Below are positions 10,741 to 20,934 of a stretch of 64,000 nt of DNA, piece by piece. The stretch covers positions 86,600,404 through 86,664,403 of the forward strand of contig OZ010595.1 in the NCBI GenBank assembly GCA_963932145.1, read 5' to 3'. The number at the start of each line of letters is the position of its first letter. Position 1 is the first letter of the stretch. The translations under genes were made by a program, and so were the position numbers. The stretch is from Acanthosepion lycidas (taxonomy: Eukaryota > Mollusca > Cephalopoda > Sepiida > Sepiidae). The notes beneath the pieces are model-generated. The model was not told the origin of the DNA. It made no database searches and worked only from the letters and a program-made list of their open reading frames with translations.

Positions 10741-11082
10741 AAAAACCCAGTAACGTGGCAAATAATAAAGACTTTATTTATTTGCATTCCTCTTTGTCAC
10801 AGAGGTAATATAGTGTCCGCAAAGCAAAATTTATGTCACACTCCTTCTCTACTTATTACATTTGATAATGTTTATATGTATACCTTTCTTGTACAAGCCT
10901 CACAAAAGAAACGCATTGTTACAATTTTAATTAACAAAGAAGTTAAAAGGCCATAAAACAACTCTTTCTAAAAGTAGCAACCAATAATCGATTATTTTTT
11001 AATTTAGCATGTAAGTTTAATATACCTGGTTCATGGTTAGCAACCCGGTCTTTTGACTCACTGAACGTTTAATTTGTTTGTT

Positions 11083-11130
11083 TAACGGCATATCAACACC
11101 TCAATGGGTCATTCAGTGCCGAAATTTAAT
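11083..11130 (-). repeat. Conserved SINE/LINE tail fragment, minus copy
   Basis: The reverse complement reads AAATGACCCATTGAGGTG and TGATATGCCGTTAAAC. The same tail ends the chimeric 5S/tRNA SINEs and occurs alone at 26678, 33900 and 61188. Confidence 0.65.
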
Positions 11131-11550
11131 TTTCTTGTGAACTTGAGTATTTTTTTTCTTTTTACAAAAAATCTGTTACTGGCAATTTATTCTTTTATTA
11201 TTTTTTTAAAATCCATGCTTTTAGTATTTTTACTCCATTTACTTGTTTTCACTATTTACCCATAGCTCAACCCCAGGTCAGAGTGGGTGTGGGAACCACA
11301 GCAATTAAAAGGAGGTTCCACGCTCCTCAAAACCTCCTGATTAGATGTTTTATCCTCTGGATGTAGTTTATCGTCATACCCTGGACGAGAAATTTTAATA
11401 GATTTAATCCATGAAAGATACCAAACTATAGTAGCTGTGCACCAGTTTTCTTAATTTTAGTAAAAAAAAAAATGTCAAACTTATCAGTAGTTTCTGATAA
11501 CTTATCAATTCCATATTGACTATAAATAATCGGATCGTTTCTTTTTTATA
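11131..11550. other. AT-rich intronic sequence, no recognised feature
   Basis: T-runs and no open frame, box A/B pair or inverted repeat that I could support. Confidence 0.4.
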
Positions 11551-11555
11551 TACAG

Positions 11556-12010
11556 TGTGTCCCCCAAAATTGGTATCATTTAAAATGTGAATATCTGAGT
11601 AACTTCATGTCCCAGGCAAATGAAATTAAATAGGTTTCATGTTGAAGAATAAAATACTTAATTATCAAAATTTGGACAAGATATTCAAAGGATTTGTAGA
11701 TTTGATAACCAAATTCACAAAGCTTCAAAAGTGTTCAATATGCGCCACCTGTGACACGACACACGTCGAGACAGTAGACCAGCTCCTGCTAAACACGTTG
11801 TAGCATGTTTTGCGTAACACACTCTTATGCTTAAGTTCCTCTAGGCTAGGAAGAGCGGTGATATAGACCTGTCTTTTCACATAGCCCTATAGAAAAAAAT
11901 CACAAGGTATCAAATCAGAATGTAGTGGCCATGTCAACAACACATTGTCATTATCACTGTGACGCTCGGTTCATCTTCCAAGTAGATTCAAATTGAGATA
12001 AATCCTCACT
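11556..12010 (-). pseudogene. DDE transposase C-terminal fragment with terminal inverted repeat-like end
   Basis: Minus-strand translation gives WPLHSDLIPCDFFL-stop-GYVKRQVY, then LPSLEELKHKS and VAHIEHF-stop. This matches the W-P-x-R-S-P-D-L-x-P-C-D-F-F-L-W-G-Y-x-K block of a mariner-related transposase, with the third catalytic Asp retained. The end after the stop codon is CAGTGTGTCCCCCAAAATTG at 11556, a plausible TIR. Stops show it is inactive. Confidence 0.72.
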
Positions 12011-12739
12011 GAGGCTCTGGAGAATGTTACGCACATACTGACTCGGTGTTCAAGTCAAGGTAGTAAGAAAAGGGGAGATAACTCTGCATTCTTTTTCTCA
12101 TTATGTCTCCCAGAAATTTCAACTTTTTTTTATTATAAGTATACGTGTTCTATTTGTTTCTATGTTCTTTAAAACATTCTCATTGCTTACATGCCTCGTT
12201 CACGTTATTATCAGCATCCTTCTGTAGAAGCATATCTCTGTTGCTTCAAGTTTCTTCTTCAGCTGTGAGGAGATTGCCAAACATTCACTGCCATGCAGGA
12301 GGACTGCTAACACATAAAAATTTAGCTTTTATTTCTTTCTAAAAAATTTTCCCGTTTTTTAATAATTTTTTTTTTTTTTTGGAAGGTACCTTATCACAAT
12401 TCAAATGCACGTTCAATTTTTCCGAATATCTAGAATAATGATTTTAATATCGTAAGTTTGATCTTAACCAAGTGCTGCATGCTCTCTATGATTGATCACA
12501 GCTAATCGAGCTCTGAATTACAACTGTACAGTGTGTTCTATCGTTATTGAGTGCTCCAAACTAGTTACCTTGTGCCACACTATGCTAACTATAACCGAAC
12601 CTATTGTAATATTTAGAAAACAAGGAAGAGTAGCAATTTGATAAAATTCTCAAAATAATCTTTTATACGTTAAAACGTTCAATACTGCATTTGTTATAGA
12701 ATTATTGGCTGGCTGATCTGGCCCATGTTGTGGAAAATA

Positions 12740-12930
12740 GGAAATTACCGACATTATTTACATTATTTCGACTGTTATTCTCATCTTCATTGCCATATTC
12801 AGAACATTTCGGCCGTTGTACACTTCAGCCTTCTTCAGGTGATTAGAATTTCGAACCGAACCCTTTATTTCGTCCACCGGGATAAATTGTTCTAGTTCCA
12901 CTTGACATGCCTCTTCCGGATGTCTCAGTT
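12740..12930 (-). repeat. Dispersed foldback-type repeat D, partial copy
   Basis: Shares TTACATTATTT, CATATTCA, the CTTCTTCAGG module and AACCCTTTATTTCG with 16079-16317. It carries the hammerhead-like motif at 12803-12838. Confidence 0.65.
12803..12838 (-). ncRNA. Hammerhead-like motif (degenerate)
   Basis: Minus strand: CTGAAGA (12831-12837), extra A, stem II GGCTG with CGGCC (one G-U pair), GAAA (12806-12809), then a decayed stem III. Compare the intact stem II at 16236-16255. Confidence 0.4.
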
Positions 12931-13310
12931 ATTTCTCTTTAATTCAACTCTCCAAGATTTGGTTCACTACCGATGTGGCCTGGTATTGAACTCACAACTC
13001 TTTGGATCTAGTCACTCGATCTAACCAACGTCTTTATCCAATGGGAGATAGAGACAGATAGGAAATTACCCTTTACTGAAAATAAATGAAGACACTGACA
13101 ACAACGCCCAGGAGAAATTGCTGTCAGTCTAGACTAAGATAAACGTTACTCCAAACATACAATAAAATTAAAAAATACATCACACAAAAGACCACACTGT
13201 ACGCTGCAATATGTTTACGCTGGTTTGGAAATAGCTCGAAAGTGCAAGTTGATTTATATGACAAACGCTTTGGATGGGATTGGCATTTCTCGGTGCCTTG
13301 TAAACATATA

Positions 13311-13700
13311 CGAGGTCTGATCAAAAATCATCTGAACTAGTGCTCTAAAAAGAAAACTAAAAGACATATCAATTCGGAATTTAATCTCCTTCGAAGTAGT
13401 CCCCTTTCTGAAGTCACACACATTATCCAGCGTCGTTTCGATTAATGGAAGCATTAATGAAATTCCTGTTTTGGAATCGCGAGCAGCAGCCTTGTCGCAT
13501 TCTCTTCGATTTCCTCGACGACTTGAAATCAGTTTCCTTTCAAGTGGGATTTGATTTTTCAAGAGGAAAAATAGCAAAGGGCGAGATCTGGAGAATATGG
13601 TGGTTTTCGGGCCTGTGAAATGTTGTGCTTGGCCAAAAACTGATGCACCGTTTTTAGATCCGAAGTGCTTTAGACCGACTCGACTACGGAGTGCTTCGCC
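13311..13700 (-). pseudogene. Mariner-like transposase 3' fragment with TIR, copy 1
   Basis: Starts at TA|CGAGGTCTGATCAAAAAT (13309 on), a mariner-type end. Minus-strand reading frames contain ENATRLLLAIPKQEF and KRRW, then a frameshifted SEGDYFEGD-like end. These are the classical C-terminal residues of mos1/SETMAR-type transposases. Several frameshifts and stops. Confidence 0.7.
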
Positions 13701-13734
13701 GATCAAGCAACGTTCAGTCTAAGAAATGACGATT

Positions 13735-13790
13735 TTTCATAACAAGGTGGACGCAGGTTCGAATCCTTGCGCAGAGCGCAACTTTTGTCA
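13735..13790 (+). mobile_element. tRNA-like SINE box B fragment
   Basis: ACGCAGGTTCGAATCCTTGC contains a perfect box B; box A is not visible, so this is a truncated head. Confidence 0.4.
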
Positions 13791-13900
13791 ATAAGATTTC
13801 TTCATCAGGCGTCTATTCAAACATGGGTATCAACTAACATTAACGTTTAATAATAAAATCTCTCGGATTAATAAATAAAAAATCTGTCACTTCTTTAGCA

Positions 13901-13935
<35 letters not shown>

Positions 13936-13942
13936 CACGCGC

Positions 13943-14295
13943 GTGCGAGTGTTGATCAAAAAGTATCAGGACTGGTATATAAAAGTAAAACTACAACACA
14001 TATCAATTCGGCATTTAATCTCCTTAGAAGTAGGCCCCCACCAACTTCTGAAAACGCACACATTATCCAGCGTCGCTTCCACTGATGGAAGAATTGCTAG
14101 AACTCTTCTTTTTGCAATAGCGAGCAGCTGCATTGTCGCATTCTCTTGGAATTCCTTGACGTCCTGAACTCTTGTTCCTTTCAAGCGTGATTTGATTCTT
14201 GAAGAAAAAAGTTGCAAGGGGAATGTGATCGTTGGCCAAAAACTGCTGTGTGCATAGTCACTGGTGGAATGTATGTGGTGCGATGAGACGACCAC
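13943..14295 (-). pseudogene. Mariner-like transposase 3' fragment, copy 2
   Basis: The end is CGAGTGTTGATCAAAAAGTA. Minus-strand protein includes IKSRLKGTRVQDVKEFQENA and LLAIAKRR, homologous to copy 1 at 13311-13700. It lies 240 bp from copy 1 in the same orientation, after a short (TA)n(TG)n. Confidence 0.7.
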
Positions 14296-14817
14296 ACTCT
14301 ACACACTTTCCTTCCAAGCACTGCTATAAACAACGGAAATGAGTAAGAACGTTATCAGTTAGTGTGCATCGTGCCAGAGTTCAAGGCCAGTCTCTGCCAA
14401 ACTGCTTCATTCTTCGTACTTTAGATCCTTTACCATAGCAACGGACCCGATGGTCTTTGATCAGAATTCGTAAATATGTCGACAGCATGTAATGTAGGTT
14501 TTGTAATGATGTTTAAGAACGTTCATTGCAGTGGAAGCCTTAAATTATATGTCATCCAGAAACGAATAACAAAAAGAATCGATGTTGCTTATTTGAATGT
14601 ATTTCTTTAAAAACAGATGTTAGACACTGTAATATGACGTCTGTCCGCCGCGTTTCTAGCCGCCCGCTTTAATATCACGGGAAGTTGTTAAACGACCTTA
14701 ATTTAATAGGAAAAGGTTACACGAGCATGCGCGTCAAACGGGTAAATAGCGAGAAAATAACGGGTAAATAACGAGAAATTTTTAAAAGGGTATTTTTATA
14801 CTTATTTTCGCTTTAAT

Positions 14818-15190
14818 TATTTTCTTTTTTAATCAATTCACCTCAAAGGGATAATACTACTAAGAGGCGGGGGTGAGTGGGTACTGGGAGTGAAAGAGAA
14901 TGAGAAGACTTTAGAAAGAACAGGAAATCCAATCCTGAACAGAAAACAGAAAACTACCCCTGTTCAAAAGAACGGGGAGGAGTTTGAACCGGGCGATAGA
15001 CGAATCTATCTACTCCGATTGAGAAAATGAATAATAAATGAAATTTCAAAGTTTTGGCATAGACGTTAGAAATAAAGAGTTGAAGTAGACTTTAGAAAGG
15101 AATTGGAAATCCAATCCTACGCACAAAAAAGGGATAAACCTCTGATGTTTAAAAGACAAGGAAGGAATTTGAACCGTGCGATAGGCAATC
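14818..15190 (-). mobile_element. LINE 3' end with two tandem internal units
   Basis: 14818-14900 is the reverse complement of a LINE 3' terminus (TTTAATCAATTCACCTCAAA). 14908-15000 and 15089-15180 are two related units beginning GACTTTAGAAAG and containing GGAAATCCAATCCT. The plus-strand equivalent with two units is 32405-32880. Confidence 0.6.
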
Positions 15191-15352
15191 ATGTCTACTC
15201 CTATTGTTATAAATGCTGCAAATACTGGACTTTACATTGTCCTTCCGAGAAGACAGGTGCATTGTTGACCGAAGCTATAGCCTAGCCGCCAATACAGGCC
15301 CACTTGATAAGCCCAGCTGCATCTGGAATGCAAGCGCGGAAAAGAACTCTAT

Positions 15353-15415
<63 letters not shown>

Positions 15416-15480
15416 TCTCGACATGAGATGGGCAGTTTCTCTGACATGCACATGAGAATGTAAGGTGCACGTTTAAATGA
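15190..15480 (+). repeat. Dispersed repeat C, copy 2, with internal (TA)n
   Basis: The TA array at 15357-15410 sits at the same place as in 10445-10740, between GGAAAAGAACTCTATGAGA and CTCGACATGAG. The GC/AC alternating run 15497-15520 follows. Confidence 0.75.
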
Positions 15481-15837
15481 ACCCCCAGAGACGTGCGCGC
15501 GCGCGCACACACACACACACTAGTCAATAGTAATTGATGAAACCAGAGCTGAATAATGATAAAAATATTAATGCTGTTCATTTTGACAAATACCGTGGGT
15601 AGGACATTATTTTCCCCAAGTGCTTTTCCTATATTTTAGGAGTAGACCAGTTAACCTCACTCGTTCTGTTCAAAGATATAAAACGGATGGAAATTATTAA
15701 AACAAACTTTTTTTCGGGAAAAGCAACAACAATTGTTGGTTGTTGTTATGATTAAAATACAAAACAAGAAACCGCCTTCAAAAATATTTTGAAATTTTGC
15801 TTAATGCCTTCGGTAGAATCCCTGACAACCGGAATAA

Positions 15838-16013
15838 GGCCTTCCGGATATGAGGAATTGGTTACAAAGTCCGGATATGAGGGATTCCGGATATGAGAAA
15901 TTGGTTACGAAGTCCGGATATGAGGAATTACGGATATGAGGAATTGGTTACAAAGTCCGGATATGAGGGATTCCGGATATGAGGAATTGGTTACAAAGTC
16001 CGGATATGAAGGG
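15838..16013 (+). repeat. Minisatellite of CCGGATATGAGGAATTGG units
   Basis: Alternating units TTCCGGATATGAGGAATTGG and TTACAAAGTCCGGATATGAG repeat about seven times. An isolated piece of the same repeat lies at 16898-16945. Confidence 0.85.
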
Positions 16014-16078
16014 TTATATTTATATTAAAGTAAAGGAACTGAAATCAGTCTGTCTATATTGCTGAGATGAGGTATTAT

Positions 16079-16317
16079 GTACATTATTTACATTATTCTG
16101 ACTATTGTCCTCATCTTTGTTGCCATATTCATTAAAACCTTTCAGAGGGAAATTAACATGACACGTAGAACTAGAACAGTCTACCCCAGTGAGCGAAATA
16201 AAGGGTTCAGTTCGACATTCCAACCACCTGAAGAAGGCCGGAGCGTACAACGGCCGAAACGTTGCAATGAATATGGCGACAAAGATGAGGACAATAGTCC
16301 GAATAATGTAAATAATG
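16079..16317 (+). repeat. Foldback element D with ~50-bp inverted arms and a hammerhead-like centre
   Basis: Left arm 16079-16133 and right arm 16265-16317 are inverted copies with few mismatches (GACTATTGTCCTCATCTTTG and its complement). The centre encodes PEEGRSVQRPKR in one frame and forms the motif at 16225-16266. Related partial copies: 12740-12930, 39270-39420, 55030-55160. Confidence 0.75.
16225..16266 (+). ncRNA. Hammerhead-like motif, best stem II of family D
   Basis: CTGAAGA (16228-16234), extra A, stem II GGCCG (16236-16240) with CGGCC (16251-16255), then GAAACGTT. Stem I pairing is poor and one extra base precedes stem II, so activity is doubtful. Confidence 0.45.
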
Positions 16318-17091
16318 AACTGAAATCGGGTTTAACATTTATTTTCAGTGTTTTACATAAACTATAAGCTAATGGTGTGTGAAATAAGGAGTTTATTTTC
16401 AGGAAAAAGAAATAAATTATGTAATGTTAATGAAAATTCATTAAATTATGTATGTCACGTATGCAAAACAAATAATGTAACGAGGATTTTTTTAATCACT
16501 GTTGCATGATGATTCTTTTTCTTCTAATGTCATTCTCAACTTTTTCCGCATTAAGTTTTGCTTTTGTTCTTGAATTTTTTTAAACGAAAGACACGTTTTA
16601 ACCCTGCGTGCGTTATTGCAATCGTCATACCTGAATGCTGGCTTTCTTACCATAAAACTGACAACCTTTTCAATAGCCTTTTCAATGTCAGTCTAGGTTT
16701 CATCACAATCATTCATTTCGTCGCTATCTTGTTGTAGATGTGTCTTGTTTTCATCCTTTCCTCTTATTCCTATCATCTTTTGCACCGATACAAGCCATTA
16801 GCATAAGCAATTATCCAAAGTAAATTTCCTGAAAAACAGAACTTTGAAATCGGTTACATATCACCCAAATAGTTCAAATATATACATCAAAATCATGTCC
16901 GGATATGCAGCATTCCGGATATGAGATATATGGAATATGAGGAATTGTACTAATCTAAAAAAAAAATTGTACCCCTTCCCCACAAAAAAAAAAAATCCAT
17001 TTTTTTTTTAAGAACAGACCAGTAAACTTTATTAGATTCCATTGGAAAGAAATATTAATTATATTGTTCTTTCAATTTCGTCTCTTTTCAG

Positions 17092-17200
17092 GCACTATCG
17101 ACCGGTAAAGGATACAGGACTTCTAGGACCGGATTCACCCACCCGCCTTGCAAGCGAAACACTAAATAATAATTATACAGATGACTTCACGATTGTCTAA
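17092..17200 (+). CDS. Terminal coding exon of the same gene, C-terminus TIV (possible PDZ ligand)
   Basis: Seen: a polypyrimidine acceptor ends TTTTCAG (17091). One base completes the Arg codon started at 8332-8333, then 35 codons and a TAA at 17198-17200. The peptide ends NYTDDFTIV. The last three residues (T-I-V) fit a class I PDZ-binding motif (S/T-x-hydrophobic) after an acidic stretch, as in many membrane receptors, channels and adhesion proteins. That suggests, but does not show, a membrane protein with an intracellular C-tail held by a scaffold. The phase agreement across two introns of very different length is the main evidence that this is a real gene. Confidence 0.85.
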
Positions 17201-18320
17201 CCTAAAGCTGTGTTTGACAACAAATGAAATAGTTGTCCACTACGCATTTTTACGATGGCTATCCCAATGGATAAAATTAAGCTGAAGTTACATCCCTTCG
17301 ATGTATACATTGCTGAGTATATGTCTGTGTATATATGAATTATTTAAAAAAAAAAAAAAAAAAAAAAAAAGGGAAAAGAAAACGACATCAAAACATAAAT
17401 GTTAATGAGCCAGTACGCGCGTGAGTTTAAACAGATCTCCAACCAAGTTGCAGATATCCCAGTATTCATCTGCTCAGCTCACTAATTTAATATTTCTTGA
17501 CTTCTGGGAATGTTTCATTTTTTATGAAGCCTCTGCAATACTAGAAAATATTTCTGCCTTTTTGTGATAAGAAAAACTGGAGAAACGTACACACCAAAAT
17601 ATATATTCATTTTCTTTTTTTTAGTAGTCGTTAAGATTATTTATTGTTGTTAAAGTGATACCTCTTTAAACAAAGATGGCGACGATATCTGTTCAGCGCA
17701 TGCGCGATAGGTCCAGAACTGAATTTGAGAAGTTCATCAGAATTAATTTCATTTGGCGCTATTTCTCAAGTTAATGGCTGATGGACTTATAGCATCGATT
17801 ATGTTGTTTATTTTGTTTGTTTTTTATTTGTTTTTTGTTTGTTCTTTTGTTTTTTTTGTTTTTGTTTTTTTTTTTTTTCATCTGAGGTTCGGCTTTCAGT
17901 GAAGATTAAGTCTAAAAAATACCTCATAAAAATCTCATATAAGAATAAGCCTGTCATCTCATGTTACCTTTCATCTTAAAGAAAATTATTAAGACTTTTA
18001 AAATGACCATGACGAATTTAAGATGACGGCGTTGATATAAATGGTTGAGCAATTTCCATGAAAGAAAAACGAAATATCAATTCTGTTTCTCTCTGATCAC
18101 TAACATTAAAAACGAAAAAAAAGAAGAAAGAAAAAAAGACTCATTTTGAATTCATATTATGAGCTTGTTTTCATAGGGATTGCTACCAAACACTGATATT
18201 CACATCATTCCCACCGGCATAGGAGTGAAAATTGCTGATTTTCAAGGCAAGGCATCACTATTTCCTTCTTCAGACTAAACTATATTTTGCATTGTACAAA
18301 TCCAAAATAACCTGAATAAA
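17201..18320 (+). other. Probable 3' untranslated region of the plus-strand gene
   Basis: Inference: non-coding sequence follows the TAA at 17200. The candidate polyadenylation signals AATAAA at 18315-18320 and 18341-18346 are the first clear ones. The stretch contains an internal A-run (17345-17370) and a T/G-rich tract (17812-17880). On the minus strand, 18150-18275 holds a CTGAAGAAGG motif that resembles the hammerhead-like modules described elsewhere but lacks a clear stem. The true 3' end cannot be fixed without transcripts. Confidence 0.4.
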
Positions 18321-19030
18321 TAACTGTACCTCTATTTAAAAATAAATATCTGATAGATAAAAATTATAAAGTCTCTTATCTTTCGGCCGACTTCGAAGTT
18401 TTGCGAACATTAAGGTCAGATATATATACTTTTAATAATAGATTTATCTTACCATAATGAGCGGTGTCTCCACGAAACTTTGAAGCCTATAGAAAGCTAA
18501 GTTGTTTGAACCTATATTAGATACTATTGTCACTCTAATTAATCAACACAAATTACTGTTGTCACTCTAATTCATTCCTGATCACTTTCTTAGGAAAATT
18601 CTGCTCGACTTGAAATATGTGAAATTCTAGTAATTTGATGCATTTGGATATATGTTATTGACTTGTAATATTATTACGGGCAGATCGATATAAGTAAATA
18701 CCTATAACTTTATTTCCTGTAAATGTATATAAAATGTATGTATGAATAGACGGTAGAAAATTCAACTTAAAATTCGTGATATAAAGGAATTATTCTCCCC
18801 TATTCATATTGCCGAATTTGAAATAACGTTCCATTTAATATGCACCGACGCTGAGAAATACGTGTGATTAAGGACAAAAATTTCTCGGTTATTTTGGCTT
18901 AGTGCTATGGTACATTTTAAGGCATATATTAATTTTACGGTTGTCTGTAATCATCTTTTTTTCTATTTCTTTCAAATAGGTGTTTGTGTGTGCATGTCTG
19001 TGTATTTATAAGAGTGCATGAATCACGTTG
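18150..19030. other. AT-rich sequence downstream of the gene, no recognised feature
   Basis: No coding signal. The candidate polyadenylation signals near 18315 and 18341 are mentioned under the 3' UTR. Confidence 0.4.
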
Positions 19031-19032
19031 AA

Positions 19033-19035
<3 letters not shown>

Positions 19036-19080
<45 letters not shown>

Positions 19081-19264
19081 GAGATATAGTGTTAAGGCGT
19101 GCTATATTTATGGGATAAAGTGCTCAATATCAGAGATAGATCGTGTGTAAGTATAAAAGTGAACATAGAAGTCAACACTTAGAGGTGACAGGGTGTTTCA
19201 TGCCAGAAGCAATCGTCAGGCCATCAAACAGCCTGTCGCCTCTAAGTGTTGACTTCTATGTTCA

Positions 19265-19310
<46 letters not shown>
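19036..19310. repeat. (TA)n plus dispersed repeat B (copy 2) ending in a 36-bp-arm hairpin
   Basis: (TA)n at 19036-19077, then GAAGAGATATAGTGTTAAGG as at 9785. Arms 19157-19192 and 19232-19267 pair over 36 bp with a single G-T mismatch and a 39-nt loop. The hairpin ends directly at a second (TA)n (19267-19310). Confidence 0.8.
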
Positions 19311-19313
<3 letters not shown>

Positions 19314-19429
19314 AATTCCACACATGTAGAAAATATATTTGTAAAATGACTATATGAATAAATATAAATGGAAAACTTATGTTAGCTGAAGCATTTCGGG
19401 ATCTGATTATGAATGTATTCATAACCAAA

Positions 19430-19690
19430 ATGCCCATTACAGTAGCAATAACCAGCCACAACTGTTCTTCACAATATATTGGGGAAACGTGCAGAAATTT
19501 AAAAAAACATATCTATGAATGCAAAAAGGATCTTATAAATAGAAATAGATTCATCCACAACTTTAATCTAAAGAATGTCACATTTATTAAAAAAAGAAGT
19601 AATTTAGTTCGATGGAAATTCGCGAGAGTGCACCTATTGACTCTCAAAAAATATAAATCTGCGGCCGGGATCTTTTCATATATCTTCATT
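19430..19690 (+). pseudogene. GIY-YIG-type endonuclease fragment of a retroelement (PLE-like)
   Basis: Plus-strand translation reads CSSQYIGETCRNLKKHIYEC, the YIG-E-T-x-R-x-L...H motif found at the start of GIY-YIG nucleases in PLEs and some related retroelements. It is open over 116 codons (19379-19729) but short of a full ORF. Confidence 0.6.
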
Positions 19691-20079
19691 CTTGAAAGAA
19701 TTACTCCTATCCCAAGCCAACATACATAACTATAAAAGTGTTAAAAGAAAACGGTTAAATTCACAATCACCTTTTATTTTTTAAAATTTATATAATACAT
19801 AAATTTATCCCATAATAAAATAATTTTAATATTAATCGCATAATGAAAATTGAAAATGATTTACTCACCTCCCTTTAGTAGACATCAAATTACGTCGCTT
19901 AGCATCTTCCATAATTTACTAATATTTTTCAGTTAGCCATTCAGAATATTTATGCAAATCTCGAAAACTTAAATAATTTTTCAAACAGAAATATTTATGA
20001 ATATTTGTTCCAAAACAAAATCCTGACATTTGCCTAAAGTCTATAAGACGAAATGCGGCGAACAAGTTCTTCTTTTCTA

Positions 20080-20089
<10 letters not shown>

Positions 20090-20141
<52 letters not shown>
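20090..20141. repeat. (TA)n microsatellite
   Basis: About 52 bp; further arrays at 20241-20263 and 20344-20384. Confidence 0.9.
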
Positions 20142-20145
<4 letters not shown>

Positions 20146-20338
20146 ATTATTAATTAAATAATATGAAAATCCGATAGTGAGGGTATCATGCTGTAACCTA
20201 AAACTCTGAGTAGGGGATTCTGATATCACTACGTTGAGATTATATATATATATATATATATATAAATTTTTGTCAACTTTAGCATTGACCCCTCAGTTTA
20301 TTTTATATTTTAGCTAATTTTAAGCATTACCATACATT

Positions 20339-20384
<46 letters not shown>

Positions 20385-20387
<3 letters not shown>

Positions 20388-20868
20388 TCTATGAATTACG
20401 TAATTATCTCAAATCCTCCTTAATTTCTATCATTTGTATATCCTTACTTGAACCGGCTTCTAATGCTCTGGATGAAGCGACTTGGGGACAGTAGTTGTGG
20501 CTCTAGGGGGCACAGTCCTATAGGTAAAGGAAACTTGGATAAGTTCCACCACGGAATTTGTGAATGAGCGGCGCAATATCGTGTCTAGTTCGCTACTCCT
20601 TCGTCACCGAAGCCTGTTAGTACTGTTGGTATGACGTTTGCCTGTCAATGTAACTGTCCGGGTTTCAATTCTCGGTAGTGGTTGCGCACTGCAGATGAGT
20701 CACAAATATAGGACGAAACGGCCGTCCAGTCCTTTCTAGAAGAAACCTCAACAGAATGCAGTGCATTCTGTTGAGTTTTCTTCTAGAAACCTCAAAGCAC
20801 TGCATTCTGCTTAGGTTTCTTTTAGTCTCGATGAATTACTCAATTTTCTCAAACCCCCCTTAATTTCT

Positions 20869-20873
<5 letters not shown>
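20385..20873 (+). mobile_element. Unit framed by direct repeats, carrying a tRNA-like promoter and a hammerhead ribozyme
   Basis: Direct repeats 20385-20433 and 20825-20873 (both contain TTAATTTCTATCAT) lie 440 bp apart and each borders a (TA)n array. Inside are a box A-like TAGTACTGTTG (20618-20628), a box B-like GGTTTCAATTC (20661-20671), the hammerhead at 20687-20731, and a 26-bp-arm palindrome at 20735-20787 (one mismatch, 1-nt loop). Confidence 0.6.
20687..20731 (+). ncRNA. Hammerhead ribozyme, near-canonical (one core substitution)
   Basis: Stem I ACTG (20688-20691) pairs with CAGT (20727-20730). The core is C-A-G-A-T-G-A (20692-20698; canonical CUGAUGA, so U4 is A). Stem II GTC (20699-20701) pairs with GAC (20712-20714), then GAAA (20715-20718). 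Stem III ACG(GC)CGT precedes C17 (20726), giving the canonical GUC cleavage triplet. Unlike the other motifs here it has no extra base before stem II. Layout resembles the schistosome Sm-alpha type hammerheads. Confidence 0.7.
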
Positions 20874-20907
<34 letters not shown>

Positions 20908-20934
20908 ATCCACATAGAAGCCTGTTTCGCTGTA

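Noticed and set aside
13254..13706. 150-codon minus-strand frame as a host gene
   Set aside because: It is a shifted frame of the mariner transposase 3' end; the homologous residues lie in another frame.
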